Source of the DNA: Flammeovirgaceae bacterium UBA2338
GTDB lineage: Bacteria; Bacteroidota; Bacteroidia; Cytophagales; Cyclobacteriaceae
Assembly: GCA_002344795.1 (NCBI GenBank)
Contig: DDUM01000020.1
Coordinates: forward strand, 18,788-82,787
DNA length: 64,000 nt
Direction: 5' to 3'
Shown: positions 1 to 8,998 of the stretch, piece by piece
Position numbering within the stretch: position 1 is the stretch's first letter
How the letters are laid out: each line of letters begins with the position of its first letter
Made by a program: the position numbers and the translations under genes
The notes under the pieces: generated by a model
Told to the model about the DNA's origin: nothing
What the model saw: only the letters and a program-made list of their open reading frames with translations
Databases searched by the model: none

Positions 1-871
1 GAACTCCATAGGTCACTGCCTCCAGACAAGTGATTGAAAAAGATTCAGACTCAGAAAAATTTAAGAAAATGTCCGCTTCCTTAATAATTCGCTCAGTATC
101 ATCGATAAAACCACGAAATACTATACAATTGGTTAATCCAAGCCTAACAACCTCCCTCTGCAAGTCTCTTTTATAAAGTTTGTTTCTTCCTAACCCCAAA
201 TCTCCACCAGCAATTACCAAATGTAAATTTGGAACTTGCCTCTTGGCGATCGAAAAAGCCCTTATCGCATACTCATGTCCCTTGCCTTTAGTAAAATTGG
301 CCAAATACAACAATTTGACGCCTTGAGTAAAGTTCTTAACATCGTGTTTTTCCGAGATTTTTATGGAATCATAAATTAGGATTGAAGCAAGTCCCAATTT
401 TTCAAGTTTTGATTTAACAGCCTCAGAAACAGATATTACCCGATCAGAATATTTTCTTATCAGGTATACAAAAAAATGATACAAAGATCGAATATATGAA
501 TCAGGCATCAGCCTGACATGATACACTACTTTAGTTTTAGGCCTTATTAGTTTAACTGCCACCCCGCACATATTGTACATATCATTTACATGTACAATTT
601 CAATACAATTTTTTTTAATATATCGTAGTAGGCGAATTGAGTTCCAAATCAAAAAAGGGAAATACAAAATAGCCGAAACACTCCTGCTAATTTCAATAAA
701 ATTTAGAGAGATAACATCCATTTCCCTTTTCCTTAAGTCTAAAATCATTGCAGACTTTGATGGAATCGCAAAATAAAACTTAGCCGAGTCTATTTTGGAT
801 GTAACTTCTGCTATAGATTTAAACGCTCCGGTTAAAGCAAGCGAATTGTCAACTATCAATATTCTCAACAT
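1..871 (-). CDS. Glycosyltransferase family 4 (GT-B), 3' end cut by window edge
   Basis: The frame is open on the minus strand from an ATG at 871 to the window edge, giving 290 visible residues. The start reads MLRILIVDNSLALTGAF, and the C-terminal part shows a GT4 donor-binding signature: LYLANFTKGKGHEYAIRAF, then FRGFIDD, then SESESFSITCLEAVTYG, which carries the E-x7-E type motif. Such enzymes move a sugar from a nucleotide donor to a lipid-linked glycan at the inner membrane. Its start overlaps the upstream glycosyltransferase gene by 23 bases, so it is the most distal visible gene of the polysaccharide operon. The substrate cannot be told from sequence. The stop codon lies outside the window. 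Confidence 0.85.
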   Translation of the reverse strand, partial: MLRILIVDNSLALTGAFKSIAEVTSKIDSAKFYFAIPSKSAMILDLRKREMDVISLNFIEISRSVSAILYFPFLIWNSIRLLRYIKKNCIEIVHVNDMYNMCGVAVKLIRPKTKVVYHVRLMPDSYIRSLYHFFVYLIRKYSDRVISVSEAVKSKLEKLGLASILIYDSIKISEKHDVKNFTQGVKLLYLANFTKGKGHEYAIRAFSIAKRQVPNLHLVIAGGDLGLGRNKLYKRDLQREVVRLGLTNCIVFRGFIDDTERIIKEADIFLNFSESESFSITCLEAVTYGV

Positions 872-2081
872 TTTTTTTTGTAAGTGCCTCTACGGCTGAA
901 ATCCAACCTTCAAAATTTATTAATTCATCAAAATCAGTTGCCCGTCTAATTGACAGCTTTCGGTATTTATCAAGATTTTTTGACAATATTTTTTCAAGAT
1001 TGTTACTCCAAAATTTTCTGCCCTCCATATTATTTAAGTCAGGTAATAGCAGTCCAAAATCACCAAAATATGGGTAAGTAATTTCTCCGTGATGATCAAA
1101 ATCTTTTACTAATATTTCCCTTGCTCCATATGGGCTATCAGCTGCCAATATCGGGAGCCCACATGCCATGGCTTCAACTATTGAATTCCCAAAACCTTCA
1201 TGTAGGGAAGTAGACACAAAACAATATGCATTAGCCAAATACTTGAAAGGATTTTGCGTATATCCAAGAAAATAAATCTTACAATTTGGCTCAAACCTAA
1301 CACTCAAATCGCAATAGTCCATTTTCATTTTTTTGCATTGAGCCACAAGACTCTCTCTTTCTGATCCATCACCAATAAGTAAAAGTCGATAATCATTGTG
1401 TCCCTCAAAATGTGAAAATATTTCTATCAAATAATTGAAACCCTTTTCAATCGCAAACCTTCCATGACTTATAATTACTGGCGAAGTAAAAATATTGTGT
1501 TCAATCTCACTAAGCTGTTCTTTACTCTTTGAGTTAATACCTTTCATGTTAAATCCGTTATACAAAACCAGAATACTTCTTCTAATACCATAAAATGTTC
1601 TTAATTCTCCTTGCACCCCTTGAGATAACGTCACAATCAAATCTGCTCGATTGTAAAAATAGGGTATAAATATTTTATGTCGACAAAATCCAACAATACC
1701 CTTAATATTCTGGTCAAATCTTTTAGACCCCCTCACACTAAGAATTAATTTTTCTCCACTTCTTGAGAGGACATTAACATAATCAGCCCCCTCTAAAAAA
1801 CTTATTGATATCGAGATGTTAAATTCATTTTTTATTTTCTTCAGTTTTTTAACTCTCTGAAAGAATCGAAATAATTTTCCGATCCATGTTCTTGATTGAG
1901 GAATACTTAAACTAATTAAATCACCACCTAGATTATAATTTGCCATCCCATTGGCATTAAACACTACATTGATAATCTTATATCGTTTGCTGAGTGAAGT
2001 ACTTAGTTTTGAAAACGATTCTTGCGCGCCCCCAAAATCAAGATTTGGAATGATCAGAAGAATAGAAGTTTCATTATTCAT
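849..2081 (-). CDS. Glycosyltransferase family 4
   Basis: This 410-residue protein has the GT-B layout. The N-terminal Rossmann half begins LLIIPNLDFGGAQESFSKL, with the GGAQ acceptor-loop motif common in GT4 enzymes. The C-terminal half has PVIISHGRFAIEKGFNYLIE and the donor-site motif HEGFGNSIVEAMACGLP (two Glu seven residues apart). It probably adds one sugar to the lipid-linked repeat unit on the cytoplasmic face. It overlaps wecB by 8 bases upstream and the next glycosyltransferase by 23 bases downstream, which indicates translational coupling. Family assignment is firm. Donor and acceptor are unknown. Confidence 0.9.
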   Translation of the reverse strand: MNNETSILLIIPNLDFGGAQESFSKLSTSLSKRYKIINVVFNANGMANYNLGGDLISLSIPQSRTWIGKLFRFFQRVKKLKKIKNEFNISISISFLEGADYVNVLSRSGEKLILSVRGSKRFDQNIKGIVGFCRHKIFIPYFYNRADLIVTLSQGVQGELRTFYGIRRSILVLYNGFNMKGINSKSKEQLSEIEHNIFTSPVIISHGRFAIEKGFNYLIEIFSHFEGHNDYRLLLIGDGSERESLVAQCKKMKMDYCDLSVRFEPNCKIYFLGYTQNPFKYLANAYCFVSTSLHEGFGNSIVEAMACGLPILAADSPYGAREILVKDFDHHGEITYPYFGDFGLLLPDLNNMEGRKFWSNNLEKILSKNLDKYRKLSIRRATDFDELINFEGWISAVEALTKKNVENIDS

Positions 2082-3198
2082 TTAGATAATCCTTGATATG
2101 AAGGGTAATAAATTTTGCGCTTTTTCCACCACCATAAGGATTGCGCTTGGTAGACATTGATACGTATACAAATGAGTTATTTAAGAGTTTAACCGCGTGT
2201 TTATAGATACTTTCTTCGTTTACTCCAACAAGTTTGGCACAACCTTCCTTTACTCCCTCAGGTCGTTCCGTGGTTGTACGCATAATCAATACAGGCTTAC
2301 CTAACGAAGGAGCTTCTTCCTGGACTCCACCAGAATCTGTAAGTATGAATTTACAACTCATCATTAAGAACACCATCTGATCATAAGGCACTGGATCAAT
2401 TAGAAATATATTAGGTGTTTCGTTAAGAATTCCATACACTATTTTTTGCACATTAGGATTTAAATGAACCGGATAAACAAAGGAATAGTTAGGAAAATTT
2501 TCTGCTAATCTCCTGACTGCATTACATATAGTATAAAAACCATCAACAATATAATTCTCCCTACGGTGACCAGTGATTAAAACCATTCCTTCATAGCCTG
2601 TCAATTGTTTATCGAATAATTCGTAATAATTCTTGACTTTCTTCATAACTTTCTTCCGTGTCAAGAAAAGCGTATCAATTACAGTATTGCCTGAAATAAG
2701 TATTCTTCCTGTTAATTTCTCTTTAATTAAAGCCTTAGCAGATAACTCTGTAGGGGCAAAATTTAAGGTAGCAATGGCGCTGATTATCCTTCTATTTACC
2801 TCTTCAGGAAAAGGTGAATTAATATTATAAGATCGCAACCCAGCTTCAACATGAGCTACTGGTATTTGCTGGTAGAATGCAGCCATTGATGCTGCCATAG
2901 CCGAAGAAGTATCTCCTTGAACAATTACACAATCAGGGTTAATCTCCTGAAAGTATTCTGAGCATTTCCGTAAAACCATTGATGTAAGAGAGGAAAGATC
3001 TTGATTTGAAGTCATTACTCCCAGATCTACATCCGGTATAAACGAAAATAATTCATACAAAGGTGACAACATCTCTTTGTGCTGTCCAGTAGAAACCCAT
3101 CGCACCTTGAATGTTCTTATTTTCTTGAGCTCAGCATAAACAGGAAATAATTTAATCACTTCAGGTCTAGTACCCGCAATAATTACTATGCTTTTCAT
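2074..3198 (-). CDS. wecB: UDP-N-acetylglucosamine 2-epimerase (non-hydrolysing)
   Basis: WecB/MnaA interconverts UDP-GlcNAc and UDP-ManNAc, a precursor for ManNAc-type sugars in surface glycans. The 374-residue length is normal. Visible family motifs are GTRPE (9-13), QGDTSS (94-99), HVEAGLRS (116-123), FPEEVNR (130-136), TGHRREN near 210 and DSGGVQEEAPSLGKPVL near 285. The start codon overlaps the stop of the pyruvyl transferase gene as ATGA, and the gene overlaps the next glycosyltransferase by 8 bases. The product suggests that the glycan made here contains a ManNAc-derived residue. A related UDP-sugar epimerase specificity cannot be excluded. Confidence 0.93.
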   Translation of the reverse strand: MKSIVIIAGTRPEVIKLFPVYAELKKIRTFKVRWVSTGQHKEMLSPLYELFSFIPDVDLGVMTSNQDLSSLTSMVLRKCSEYFQEINPDCVIVQGDTSSAMAASMAAFYQQIPVAHVEAGLRSYNINSPFPEEVNRRIISAIATLNFAPTELSAKALIKEKLTGRILISGNTVIDTLFLTRKKVMKKVKNYYELFDKQLTGYEGMVLITGHRRENYIVDGFYTICNAVRRLAENFPNYSFVYPVHLNPNVQKIVYGILNETPNIFLIDPVPYDQMVFLMMSCKFILTDSGGVQEEAPSLGKPVLIMRTTTERPEGVKEGCAKLVGVNEESIYKHAVKLLNNSFVYVSMSTKRNPYGGGKSAKFITLHIKDYLNE

Positions 3199-4322
3199 TG
3201 ATAAACTTTAGAGTAAAAGAATGATTGAAAATGACTGAAACTAGCATTCAACACCTTTTTATTTTCAGCAACATCCTTTTTGACAGCAGTAATATAATCA
3301 TCTGATTTATGAATTCTCCTCAATGCCTCATTTACAATCACATCTACGTTAAAAGGCTTTTCAATTAATGCAGAAGAGTTCAGTAGCATCGCAGCAATTG
3401 CCCTTAGTTTCGGCTCAATTTCTAGACATATTCCTGGGATCCCTAAGCTTGCAGCAACAATTGCACCATGGGCACGGCTTGATATAATGCAAGATACAGA
3501 CATAAGATTTTGCAAATAGTCACATAGTTTTTCCTGAGAAGGATTCCAAATAAAGATGGGGTATAGAGATTTAACATTCTCAATGTACCACTCATCTTGA
3601 TTTGAATAGAAAGAATAAAATTCTATCTCCAACCCAGCTGCTTTTAATCGTTCAGCTACCCTCAGCGCACTATGGATATGCAAATGATTGTCGATTGCCC
3701 AGTCACGTAAAATAAATCCCACTTTATTCCCCTTTTTAACAGGAGTTAATTTTAATAATTTTAGCCAACCGTTTGTACAAAAAGCAATATCAGTTGATTT
3801 GAGTATAGGGTATTTGAATCCGTACTTTTTAGCTAGTTTATAACTCGCATCATCACGAACAAAAAGTAAAGAAAAATCGGAAAGTGTAATAATCGAGGAG
3901 TAAAATTTCTTTGAAGAAGTCGTAAATGTTCCTACCCCAATACCGAGACCAACTCTCAAGGTTGCCACAACGCTTCCTTTACCTCTCCATAACTTAAATT
4001 CATTGTATATTTTTCTAAATCTCTTAAATCCAATAATTCTAATAATACGGTTAATAAACCAGTGCTTAGCGTTACCGTTTTGAAAATCAAAGTAAACCCC
4101 TCCTCCACCATGAATAATTAAATCAACATTCAAGCTACTAGATGAAGAAACAATAGGAAGTTCTCCTATATATTTTTTTATGTAATTAGGTTGCTTACTC
4201 TCTGTACAAATAAAAATTTCAGCATTTGGAAATTCTTTTCGTGTAAGATATAATGCTGTCAGCATCAATATATCATCGCCAAGATTTCCCCATCCGTAAT
4301 ATCCTTGCAGCACTATTTTCAA
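3195..4322 (-). CDS. Polysaccharide pyruvyl transferase family protein
   Basis: The 375-residue protein starts KIVLQGYYGWGNLGDDILML, the typical N-terminus of the CsaB/WcaK-type polysaccharide pyruvyl transferase family. It has IIHGGGGVYFD near residue 70 and SSRAHGAIVAASLGIP near 280, the conserved SxRxH region. Family members transfer pyruvate from phosphoenolpyruvate to a sugar as a ketal, giving the glycan a negative charge. The gene ends one base before the start of wecB is overlapped (ATGA) and lies 1 base after the upstream glycosyltransferase stop. Some family members may have other roles, so pyruvylation of this glycan is an inference. Confidence 0.88.
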   Translation of the reverse strand: MKIVLQGYYGWGNLGDDILMLTALYLTRKEFPNAEIFICTESKQPNYIKKYIGELPIVSSSSSLNVDLIIHGGGGVYFDFQNGNAKHWFINRIIRIIGFKRFRKIYNEFKLWRGKGSVVATLRVGLGIGVGTFTTSSKKFYSSIITLSDFSLLFVRDDASYKLAKKYGFKYPILKSTDIAFCTNGWLKLLKLTPVKKGNKVGFILRDWAIDNHLHIHSALRVAERLKAAGLEIEFYSFYSNQDEWYIENVKSLYPIFIWNPSQEKLCDYLQNLMSVSCIISSRAHGAIVAASLGIPGICLEIEPKLRAIAAMLLNSSALIEKPFNVDVIVNEALRRIHKSDDYITAVKKDVAENKKVLNASFSHFQSFFYSKVYQ

Positions 4323-4323
4323 A

Positions 4324-5532
4324 CTACCTACTTATTAATTCTTCAAAAATTTTTACCAATTTCTTAGTCTGATTTTCAACTGTATACTCCGTAAAGTCTC
4401 CTCTACAGGAAAAATAGGATACATCTCCCCCTTTAAATTTCTCGATACAATGAATTATAAATTGAGGTAAATCTCCCAGCATTTCAGCTGAAAAACAATC
4501 TCCCAACTCCTTTCCAATAATACTATTAACAGTGCTAGTACTGCGAGTAATGGCTAATACCCTCCTCCTAGCAGCTATATACTCTAAAACCTTTGAAGGA
4601 AAAAAAAGGTCATGTCGATCATCATCCTCAAGTGAGTCAATCAACATTAAGATATGGGCGCTTCTCTGAAGTTTTATCGATTCTTCCTGAGAAACATGAC
4701 CAATATTCTTAACATTTTTCAGGTCTAACTTATTGAACTGTTCCTCGTACTGTGGATCAAAAAATCCGGCAAAAATAAATTCGGATACTTCTTTAAATTC
4801 AGGTCGCAATTCCAATGATGTTTGTATGGCATTGAGAAGTGCTTCTGGGGATCTTGAACCATAAAGCCTACCCGTAAAAACAAATCTAATCTTTCCCTCA
4901 ACTGAAACTTCATTTTTATTAATGCTTGAAGATTCTATTACATTAGGTAGTTGACGTAATTTTCTTGAATACTGCGGGTATTTTGATGCATAAAATCGCA
5001 ATGTCAATTCAGAAGTAACTGTAACTACATCCGCCAGTCTAAAACACTTATACTCCCAATATGAATCCAATCTTGATTTTCCTGAAATTGACCTATAAAA
5101 TGGATTATCTACCCACGTATCACTTAGATGCATTACCCAAGGGATACTGAATTTGCGCTTTAATTTATAGGCCATTACTGCAGAACTAAATGGGGTAGAC
5201 CTTGAGAATAACAAATCAGGAATCTTCTTCAACTTCACAAAAGCCGACAGCCAATGAAAAATAAACTGCTCATCAGGCACCATAAGCTTTGGGGCAATTC
5301 TCTTAATTCCCCCTAACAATAAACCTGGCAGAGTGGGCAAAACCAAAACCTGATCCACAAAGTTTAAATATGTTTTGAGTTTCTCCTCAGCTGGTGCCCA
5401 GCCAGGAGCTGGAATGGTGGTTAACAAACTCGTATCATAAATTTTAGATAACTCAAGTAGATATCGTCCAGTTTGCAAACTTTCTGGAGAATTTTTTGGA
5501 GGCGCAGAAATGCTTACTACCAATATGTTCAT
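4324..5532 (-). CDS. Glycosyltransferase family 4
   Basis: I place the start at the ATG at 5532 rather than eight codons upstream. From there the protein begins MNILVVSISAPPKNSPESL, and the start is coupled to the preceding methyltransferase as TGATG. The product is about 402 residues with the GT-B fold: a middle strand IRFVFTGRLYGSRSPEALL marks the second Rossmann half, followed by LMLIDSLEDDDRHDLFFPSKVLEY in the donor region. The classical E-x7-E motif is replaced by FFPSKVLEYIAARR, as in WcaI-like and FucNAc transferase-like enzymes. It is an inferred glycan-assembly enzyme; the sugar is unknown. Confidence 0.87.
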   Translation of the reverse strand: MNILVVSISAPPKNSPESLQTGRYLLELSKIYDTSLLTTIPAPGWAPAEEKLKTYLNFVDQVLVLPTLPGLLLGGIKRIAPKLMVPDEQFIFHWLSAFVKLKKIPDLLFSRSTPFSSAVMAYKLKRKFSIPWVMHLSDTWVDNPFYRSISGKSRLDSYWEYKCFRLADVVTVTSELTLRFYASKYPQYSRKLRQLPNVIESSSINKNEVSVEGKIRFVFTGRLYGSRSPEALLNAIQTSLELRPEFKEVSEFIFAGFFDPQYEEQFNKLDLKNVKNIGHVSQEESIKLQRSAHILMLIDSLEDDDRHDLFFPSKVLEYIAARRRVLAITRSTSTVNSIIGKELGDCFSAEMLGDLPQFIIHCIEKFKGGDVSYFSCRGDFTEYTVENQTKKLVKIFEELISR

Positions 5533-6224
5533 CAGATTATTTTTCTGTAAATACAAGTAGTATGTATATCTGTTAATAAATTGTTATTAGCATCAAACTT
5601 ATTGACAAACCCACTATCCTCGACAGAAGGCGTTTTCACAATTTCGTAGTCACCAAAAATAGTTGTGTCCTCAAATCTAAAATTACTGTTATAAATTACT
5701 AACAAACCTCCCTCTAGTAATTGATTCGATAATTCCTTAACCGATGCTTCAAATTTTTGAAAAGGATAAATCCTTTCACAGTTAGTCACATTTTTGGTAT
5801 CCTCCCATCTGCATAATACAGAAAGACAAAATATCAAATCATACTTACCTTCCTTTTCAATATTTTCAGTAGAACTAAAAAGAAACTTTATTCTGGCATC
5901 ATTGTTTTTTCTGCTTGCCTTTCTAAGGTTTCTATTATTTATATCAACTCCAATTATCTTCGCGTCTTTAAAATATTCTCGCAACGAGAAACACTCCTCT
6001 CCTGTCGAACAACCAAAAGATAAAATTAATGGTTCTACATTATTTCTACTACTTAGGAAAATTTTCTGCACTTCTGCAAAGAGCTCAGGGTATCTATTAA
6101 CCGCTGTGGTTGAAGTCAATTGATGCTGATCTGAATAAAAACCTCTAATTTTTTTTTTTAGTTGCAATTTCCAAAGCGTGAGCAAATTGTATATACCTTC
6201 CTTAATCTTCTTGCGATGTATCAA
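5532..6224 (-). CDS. Class I SAM-dependent methyltransferase (CheR-like motif I)
   Basis: This 230-residue protein has SAM motif I as LILSFGCSTGEECFSLREYF (about 65-84), close to the GCSTGEE signature of CheR-type methyltransferases, an acidic motif II IIGVDINNRNLRKA and a post-II DLIFCLSVLCRW. It lacks the N-terminal CheR helical domain and there are no chemotaxis genes nearby. The operon position between flippase and glycosyltransferase suggests methylation of a sugar or a cap on the growing glycan. That role is inferred from context. The gene starts 13 bases after the flippase stop and ends coupled (TGATG) to the next gene. Confidence 0.8.
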   Translation of the reverse strand: MIHRKKIKEGIYNLLTLWKLQLKKKIRGFYSDQHQLTSTTAVNRYPELFAEVQKIFLSSRNNVEPLILSFGCSTGEECFSLREYFKDAKIIGVDINNRNLRKASRKNNDARIKFLFSSTENIEKEGKYDLIFCLSVLCRWEDTKNVTNCERIYPFQKFEASVKELSNQLLEGGLLVIYNSNFRFEDTTIFGDYEIVKTPSVEDSGFVNKFDANNNLLTDIHTTCIYRKII

Positions 6225-6237
6225 AACCAGAGTAATT

Positions 6238-7656
6238 TCAAATATTTAAAAAAAATATAAGGGCCATAACTGCACCCACTATCACAGCGTCTCTAAATAA
6301 AATCAATGCTGAGATCTTTACCATTCTAAAAATAATAAATAAAGTGACCAAATTAGTTAAGAAAGTAGCAAGGCTAAACCCAATTACAGAAAACTTTATG
6401 CTACCGTAGTAAAGACCAATCCACAATCCAAAAAACTTAATTCCCACAAAGAATATATTGGTTATAAAAACAACCCACTCTTTATTCATTAATCTAAATA
6501 AAACAGATAGAGGAGAGCCAGGGACAGTAAATATAGCCCCCATACATAAAATTGAAGCAAAAACACCAGATTGCTCCCATTCTGTCCCAAAAATTAACCT
6601 AAACAGCCACTCACTTGTCAATGCAAGAACAACAAGTGGCACAAAGCTTAGCAACAATAATTTCTGATATAATGAAACGACCAGTGACTTAAGCTTTTCC
6701 CCTGAGTTTTGTATCGTTTCAGCGGCCTTTTGAAGAAAGACTGTTGTTGAGGAATTGATAATAAGTGAAAGTGGTAAATTAACCATACTATTTGCCAATG
6801 CGAATAACCCCACAATACCTTGATCAAACCATATTGAAAGAAAATATATCGGTAATTGATTGCTGAGATTGGACACAACTATACCGGTAGTTAAGTATGT
6901 AGGGTATGTTTTATATTTTAAAAAGGTTGATTTTAATTCTAACCAATTAATATCCTTAAAAATCTGTGTTATCTTCCTTTTTATTGTGGGGCCAAACTTC
7001 ACAATACTCTCAAATGGATAACTGAGTAGGTTACCAATAATAATTCCTAATGCTGCCGGCTCAGCCAGAACTCCATATAAAATTGCAACTCCCTTGCTCA
7101 GCGAGGTAGAAAAAATTTTAGCAACAGCACCTCTTTTAAACTCTTTTAACCGGATATTCCAACCAAGAAGGATATTATCAATCCCCATTAAAAAATAATA
7201 GATTGGAATCCAAATCAAATAAGCACTTAACTCAGTAAGGGTGAAGGCGCTCATTAATTCATATTTAAATATATATATGCCTCCAAAAACGAAAAGTGTA
7301 CCCATAAGAAGAACCAATAAAGTAATCTGCAACAGCCTTACAAACTCCTTATCATTTTCAGCAGCAACATACCCAGAGGGAAATTGCAGCGTAGATAACG
7401 GAGAAATATTATTTATCACAGCGATAAATAAGGCAAATACTCCGTATGCTTCAGGCCCATATATTCTGGCTATGAATGGGGTAAAGGCAAAACCAATCAT
7501 TTGAGCAAGTACATTGCCAGAAAAAGTGATCGCAAGGTTATGCCCGAAAGATCCCTCTGAAAGAAACCTTTTCTTTAAACTGATTACATACCGGATAGCT
7601 TTTGTCAACATAAAATACTCAGAAAACAAAATAGTTGGCTTATTTCCAACCTTCAA
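6238..7656 (-). CDS. Wzx-type lipopolysaccharide/polysaccharide flippase (MOP superfamily)
   Basis: A 472-residue polytopic membrane protein. The N-terminal region (about 35-75) reads GHNLAITFSGNVLAQMIGFA then TPFIARIYGPEAYGVFALF, the hallmark of Polysacc_synt/Wzx proteins. About twelve hydrophobic segments follow to the C-terminus. It should flip undecaprenyl-linked repeat units across the inner membrane for the glycan made by the downstream glycosyltransferases. It is the first gene of the minus-strand operon, so the operon promoter should lie in the 244-base divergent gap at 7657-7900. The ATG at 7656 could be replaced by a later ATG (residue 16), which would remove only polar residues. 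Confidence 0.9.
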   Translation of the reverse strand: MKVGNKPTILFSEYFMLTKAIRYVISLKKRFLSEGSFGHNLAITFSGNVLAQMIGFAFTPFIARIYGPEAYGVFALFIAVINNISPLSTLQFPSGYVAAENDKEFVRLLQITLLVLLMGTLFVFGGIYIFKYELMSAFTLTELSAYLIWIPIYYFLMGIDNILLGWNIRLKEFKRGAVAKIFSTSLSKGVAILYGVLAEPAALGIIIGNLLSYPFESIVKFGPTIKRKITQIFKDINWLELKSTFLKYKTYPTYLTTGIVVSNLSNQLPIYFLSIWFDQGIVGLFALANSMVNLPLSLIINSSTTVFLQKAAETIQNSGEKLKSLVVSLYQKLLLLSFVPLVVLALTSEWLFRLIFGTEWEQSGVFASILCMGAIFTVPGSPLSVLFRLMNKEWVVFITNIFFVGIKFFGLWIGLYYGSIKFSVIGFSLATFLTNLVTLFIIFRMVKISALILFRDAVIVGAVMALIFFLNI

Positions 7657-7900
7657 ACTTCGCTAAAAATAAATATCCTTATCGTATCTTTAGCACGTTT
7701 TATGATCACCACAATACTCAATAACAGTTTCCTCGCCATAAAGACGAAATGAATGAGAGGCACCCTTATACAACTATTTATTGAATATGTATGATCAATT
7801 CAAAAAAATCAGTAATTCATAGCATTGGAAATAGTTACTACCCTAGCCCAGCAAAATAGTTTTATTAATATCAAATCCACTGATTATCCACCTTACTGGC

Positions 7901-8998
7901 ATGGCATCTCACAAAAACACCGGTAACAAATTAGTGTTTATTGTTCCTTATCCTTTTGATCAGGCGCCAGGACAACGATTCCGCTACGAGCAATATTTAA
8001 CCACACTCAAACAAAGAGGATTTGTAATCGAGATTCATTCATTTCTCAACGAAAAAGCTTACTCCTCATTCTATGAGTCTAATAAGTTACTTCAAAAAAT
8101 TAGAGGAATTACAACTGGATTCTTGAAAAGAATCTACTTGCTTTTCAAGCTTAAAAATACTGGGTTCATCTTCATTTATAGAGAAGCCACACCATTAGGG
8201 CCACCCTTCTTCGAATTCATTGTGGCAAAATGGTTAATGAAAAAAATAATTTACGATTTTGATGACGCCATCTGGATCACAGACAACTCCTCTGAATCTA
8301 AACTTCTTCAATATCTTAAATGGCGCAACAAAATTTCCAAAATATGCAGGTGGAGTTATAAGGTAAGTGCAGGCAATGAATACTTGTACAAGTTTGCCAG
8401 GCAGCACAATAATAACGTTACCTTAAATCCCACTACGATAGCAACAAATTCACTGAATCAAATATCCGTACGAGACAAAGTTTCTCCCAAAGAGATTTTC
8501 GTTGGATGGACAGGATCCCATTCAACGTTAAAGTATTTGCAGGAAATTGAAGATGCCCTGCAATGCATTGAAGAGAAATATGAAAACGTAAAATTTTTGA
8601 TAATCGCCAACAAAGCACCAACGATAAAATTGAAAAGAATTGAGTTCTTGCCATGGAGAAAAGAATCTGAGCTTTCTGATCTAGCCAAAATTGATATTGG
8701 CATTATGCCTCTTCCTAATGATGAGTGGACAAAGGGTAAGTGTGGGTTTAAAGCGCTTCAATATATGGCCATGGGCATTCCAGCTGTTGCATCTCCCATT
8801 GGAGTAAATACTACAATAATCAAACATAATGAAAACGGATTCCTTGCATCTGCAAATAATGAGTGGGTAAATTTTTTATCATTATTAATTGAAAGCTCAG
8901 AATTGAGATCAAAATTGGGAAAAGCAGGAAAACAATTTGTAATTAACCACTACTCTGTTTCTTCCAACACATCTAATTTTCTTTCCTTGTTTGAATAA
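7901..8998 (+). CDS. Glycosyltransferase family 4-like protein
   Basis: The 365-residue protein begins LVFIVPYPFDQAPGQRFRYE, an N-terminus I associate with GT4-like glycosyltransferases of Bacteroidota. It has IIYDFDDAIWI near residue 120, IFVGWTGSHSTLKYL at about 198-212, and the donor region KCGFKALQYMAMGIPAVASP near 280 with conserved Lys and Glu/Gln positions. It is transcribed away from the minus-strand operon and its 3' end overlaps the opposing membrane-protein gene by 49 bases. It probably works on the same glycan. Specificity is unknown. Confidence 0.87.
   Translation: MASHKNTGNKLVFIVPYPFDQAPGQRFRYEQYLTTLKQRGFVIEIHSFLNEKAYSSFYESNKLLQKIRGITTGFLKRIYLLFKLKNTGFIFIYREATPLGPPFFEFIVAKWLMKKIIYDFDDAIWITDNSSESKLLQYLKWRNKISKICRWSYKVSAGNEYLYKFARQHNNNVTLNPTTIATNSLNQISVRDKVSPKEIFVGWTGSHSTLKYLQEIEDALQCIEEKYENVKFLIIANKAPTIKLKRIEFLPWRKESELSDLAKIDIGIMPLPNDEWTKGKCGFKALQYMAMGIPAVASPIGVNTTIIKHNENGFLASANNEWVNFLSLLIESSELRSKLGKAGKQFVINHYSVSSNTSNFLSLFE

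Noticed and set aside
3215..3240. ATTGAAAATG motif, as in the composite repeats
   Set aside because: It lies inside the pyruvyl transferase coding sequence without the accompanying hairpins.
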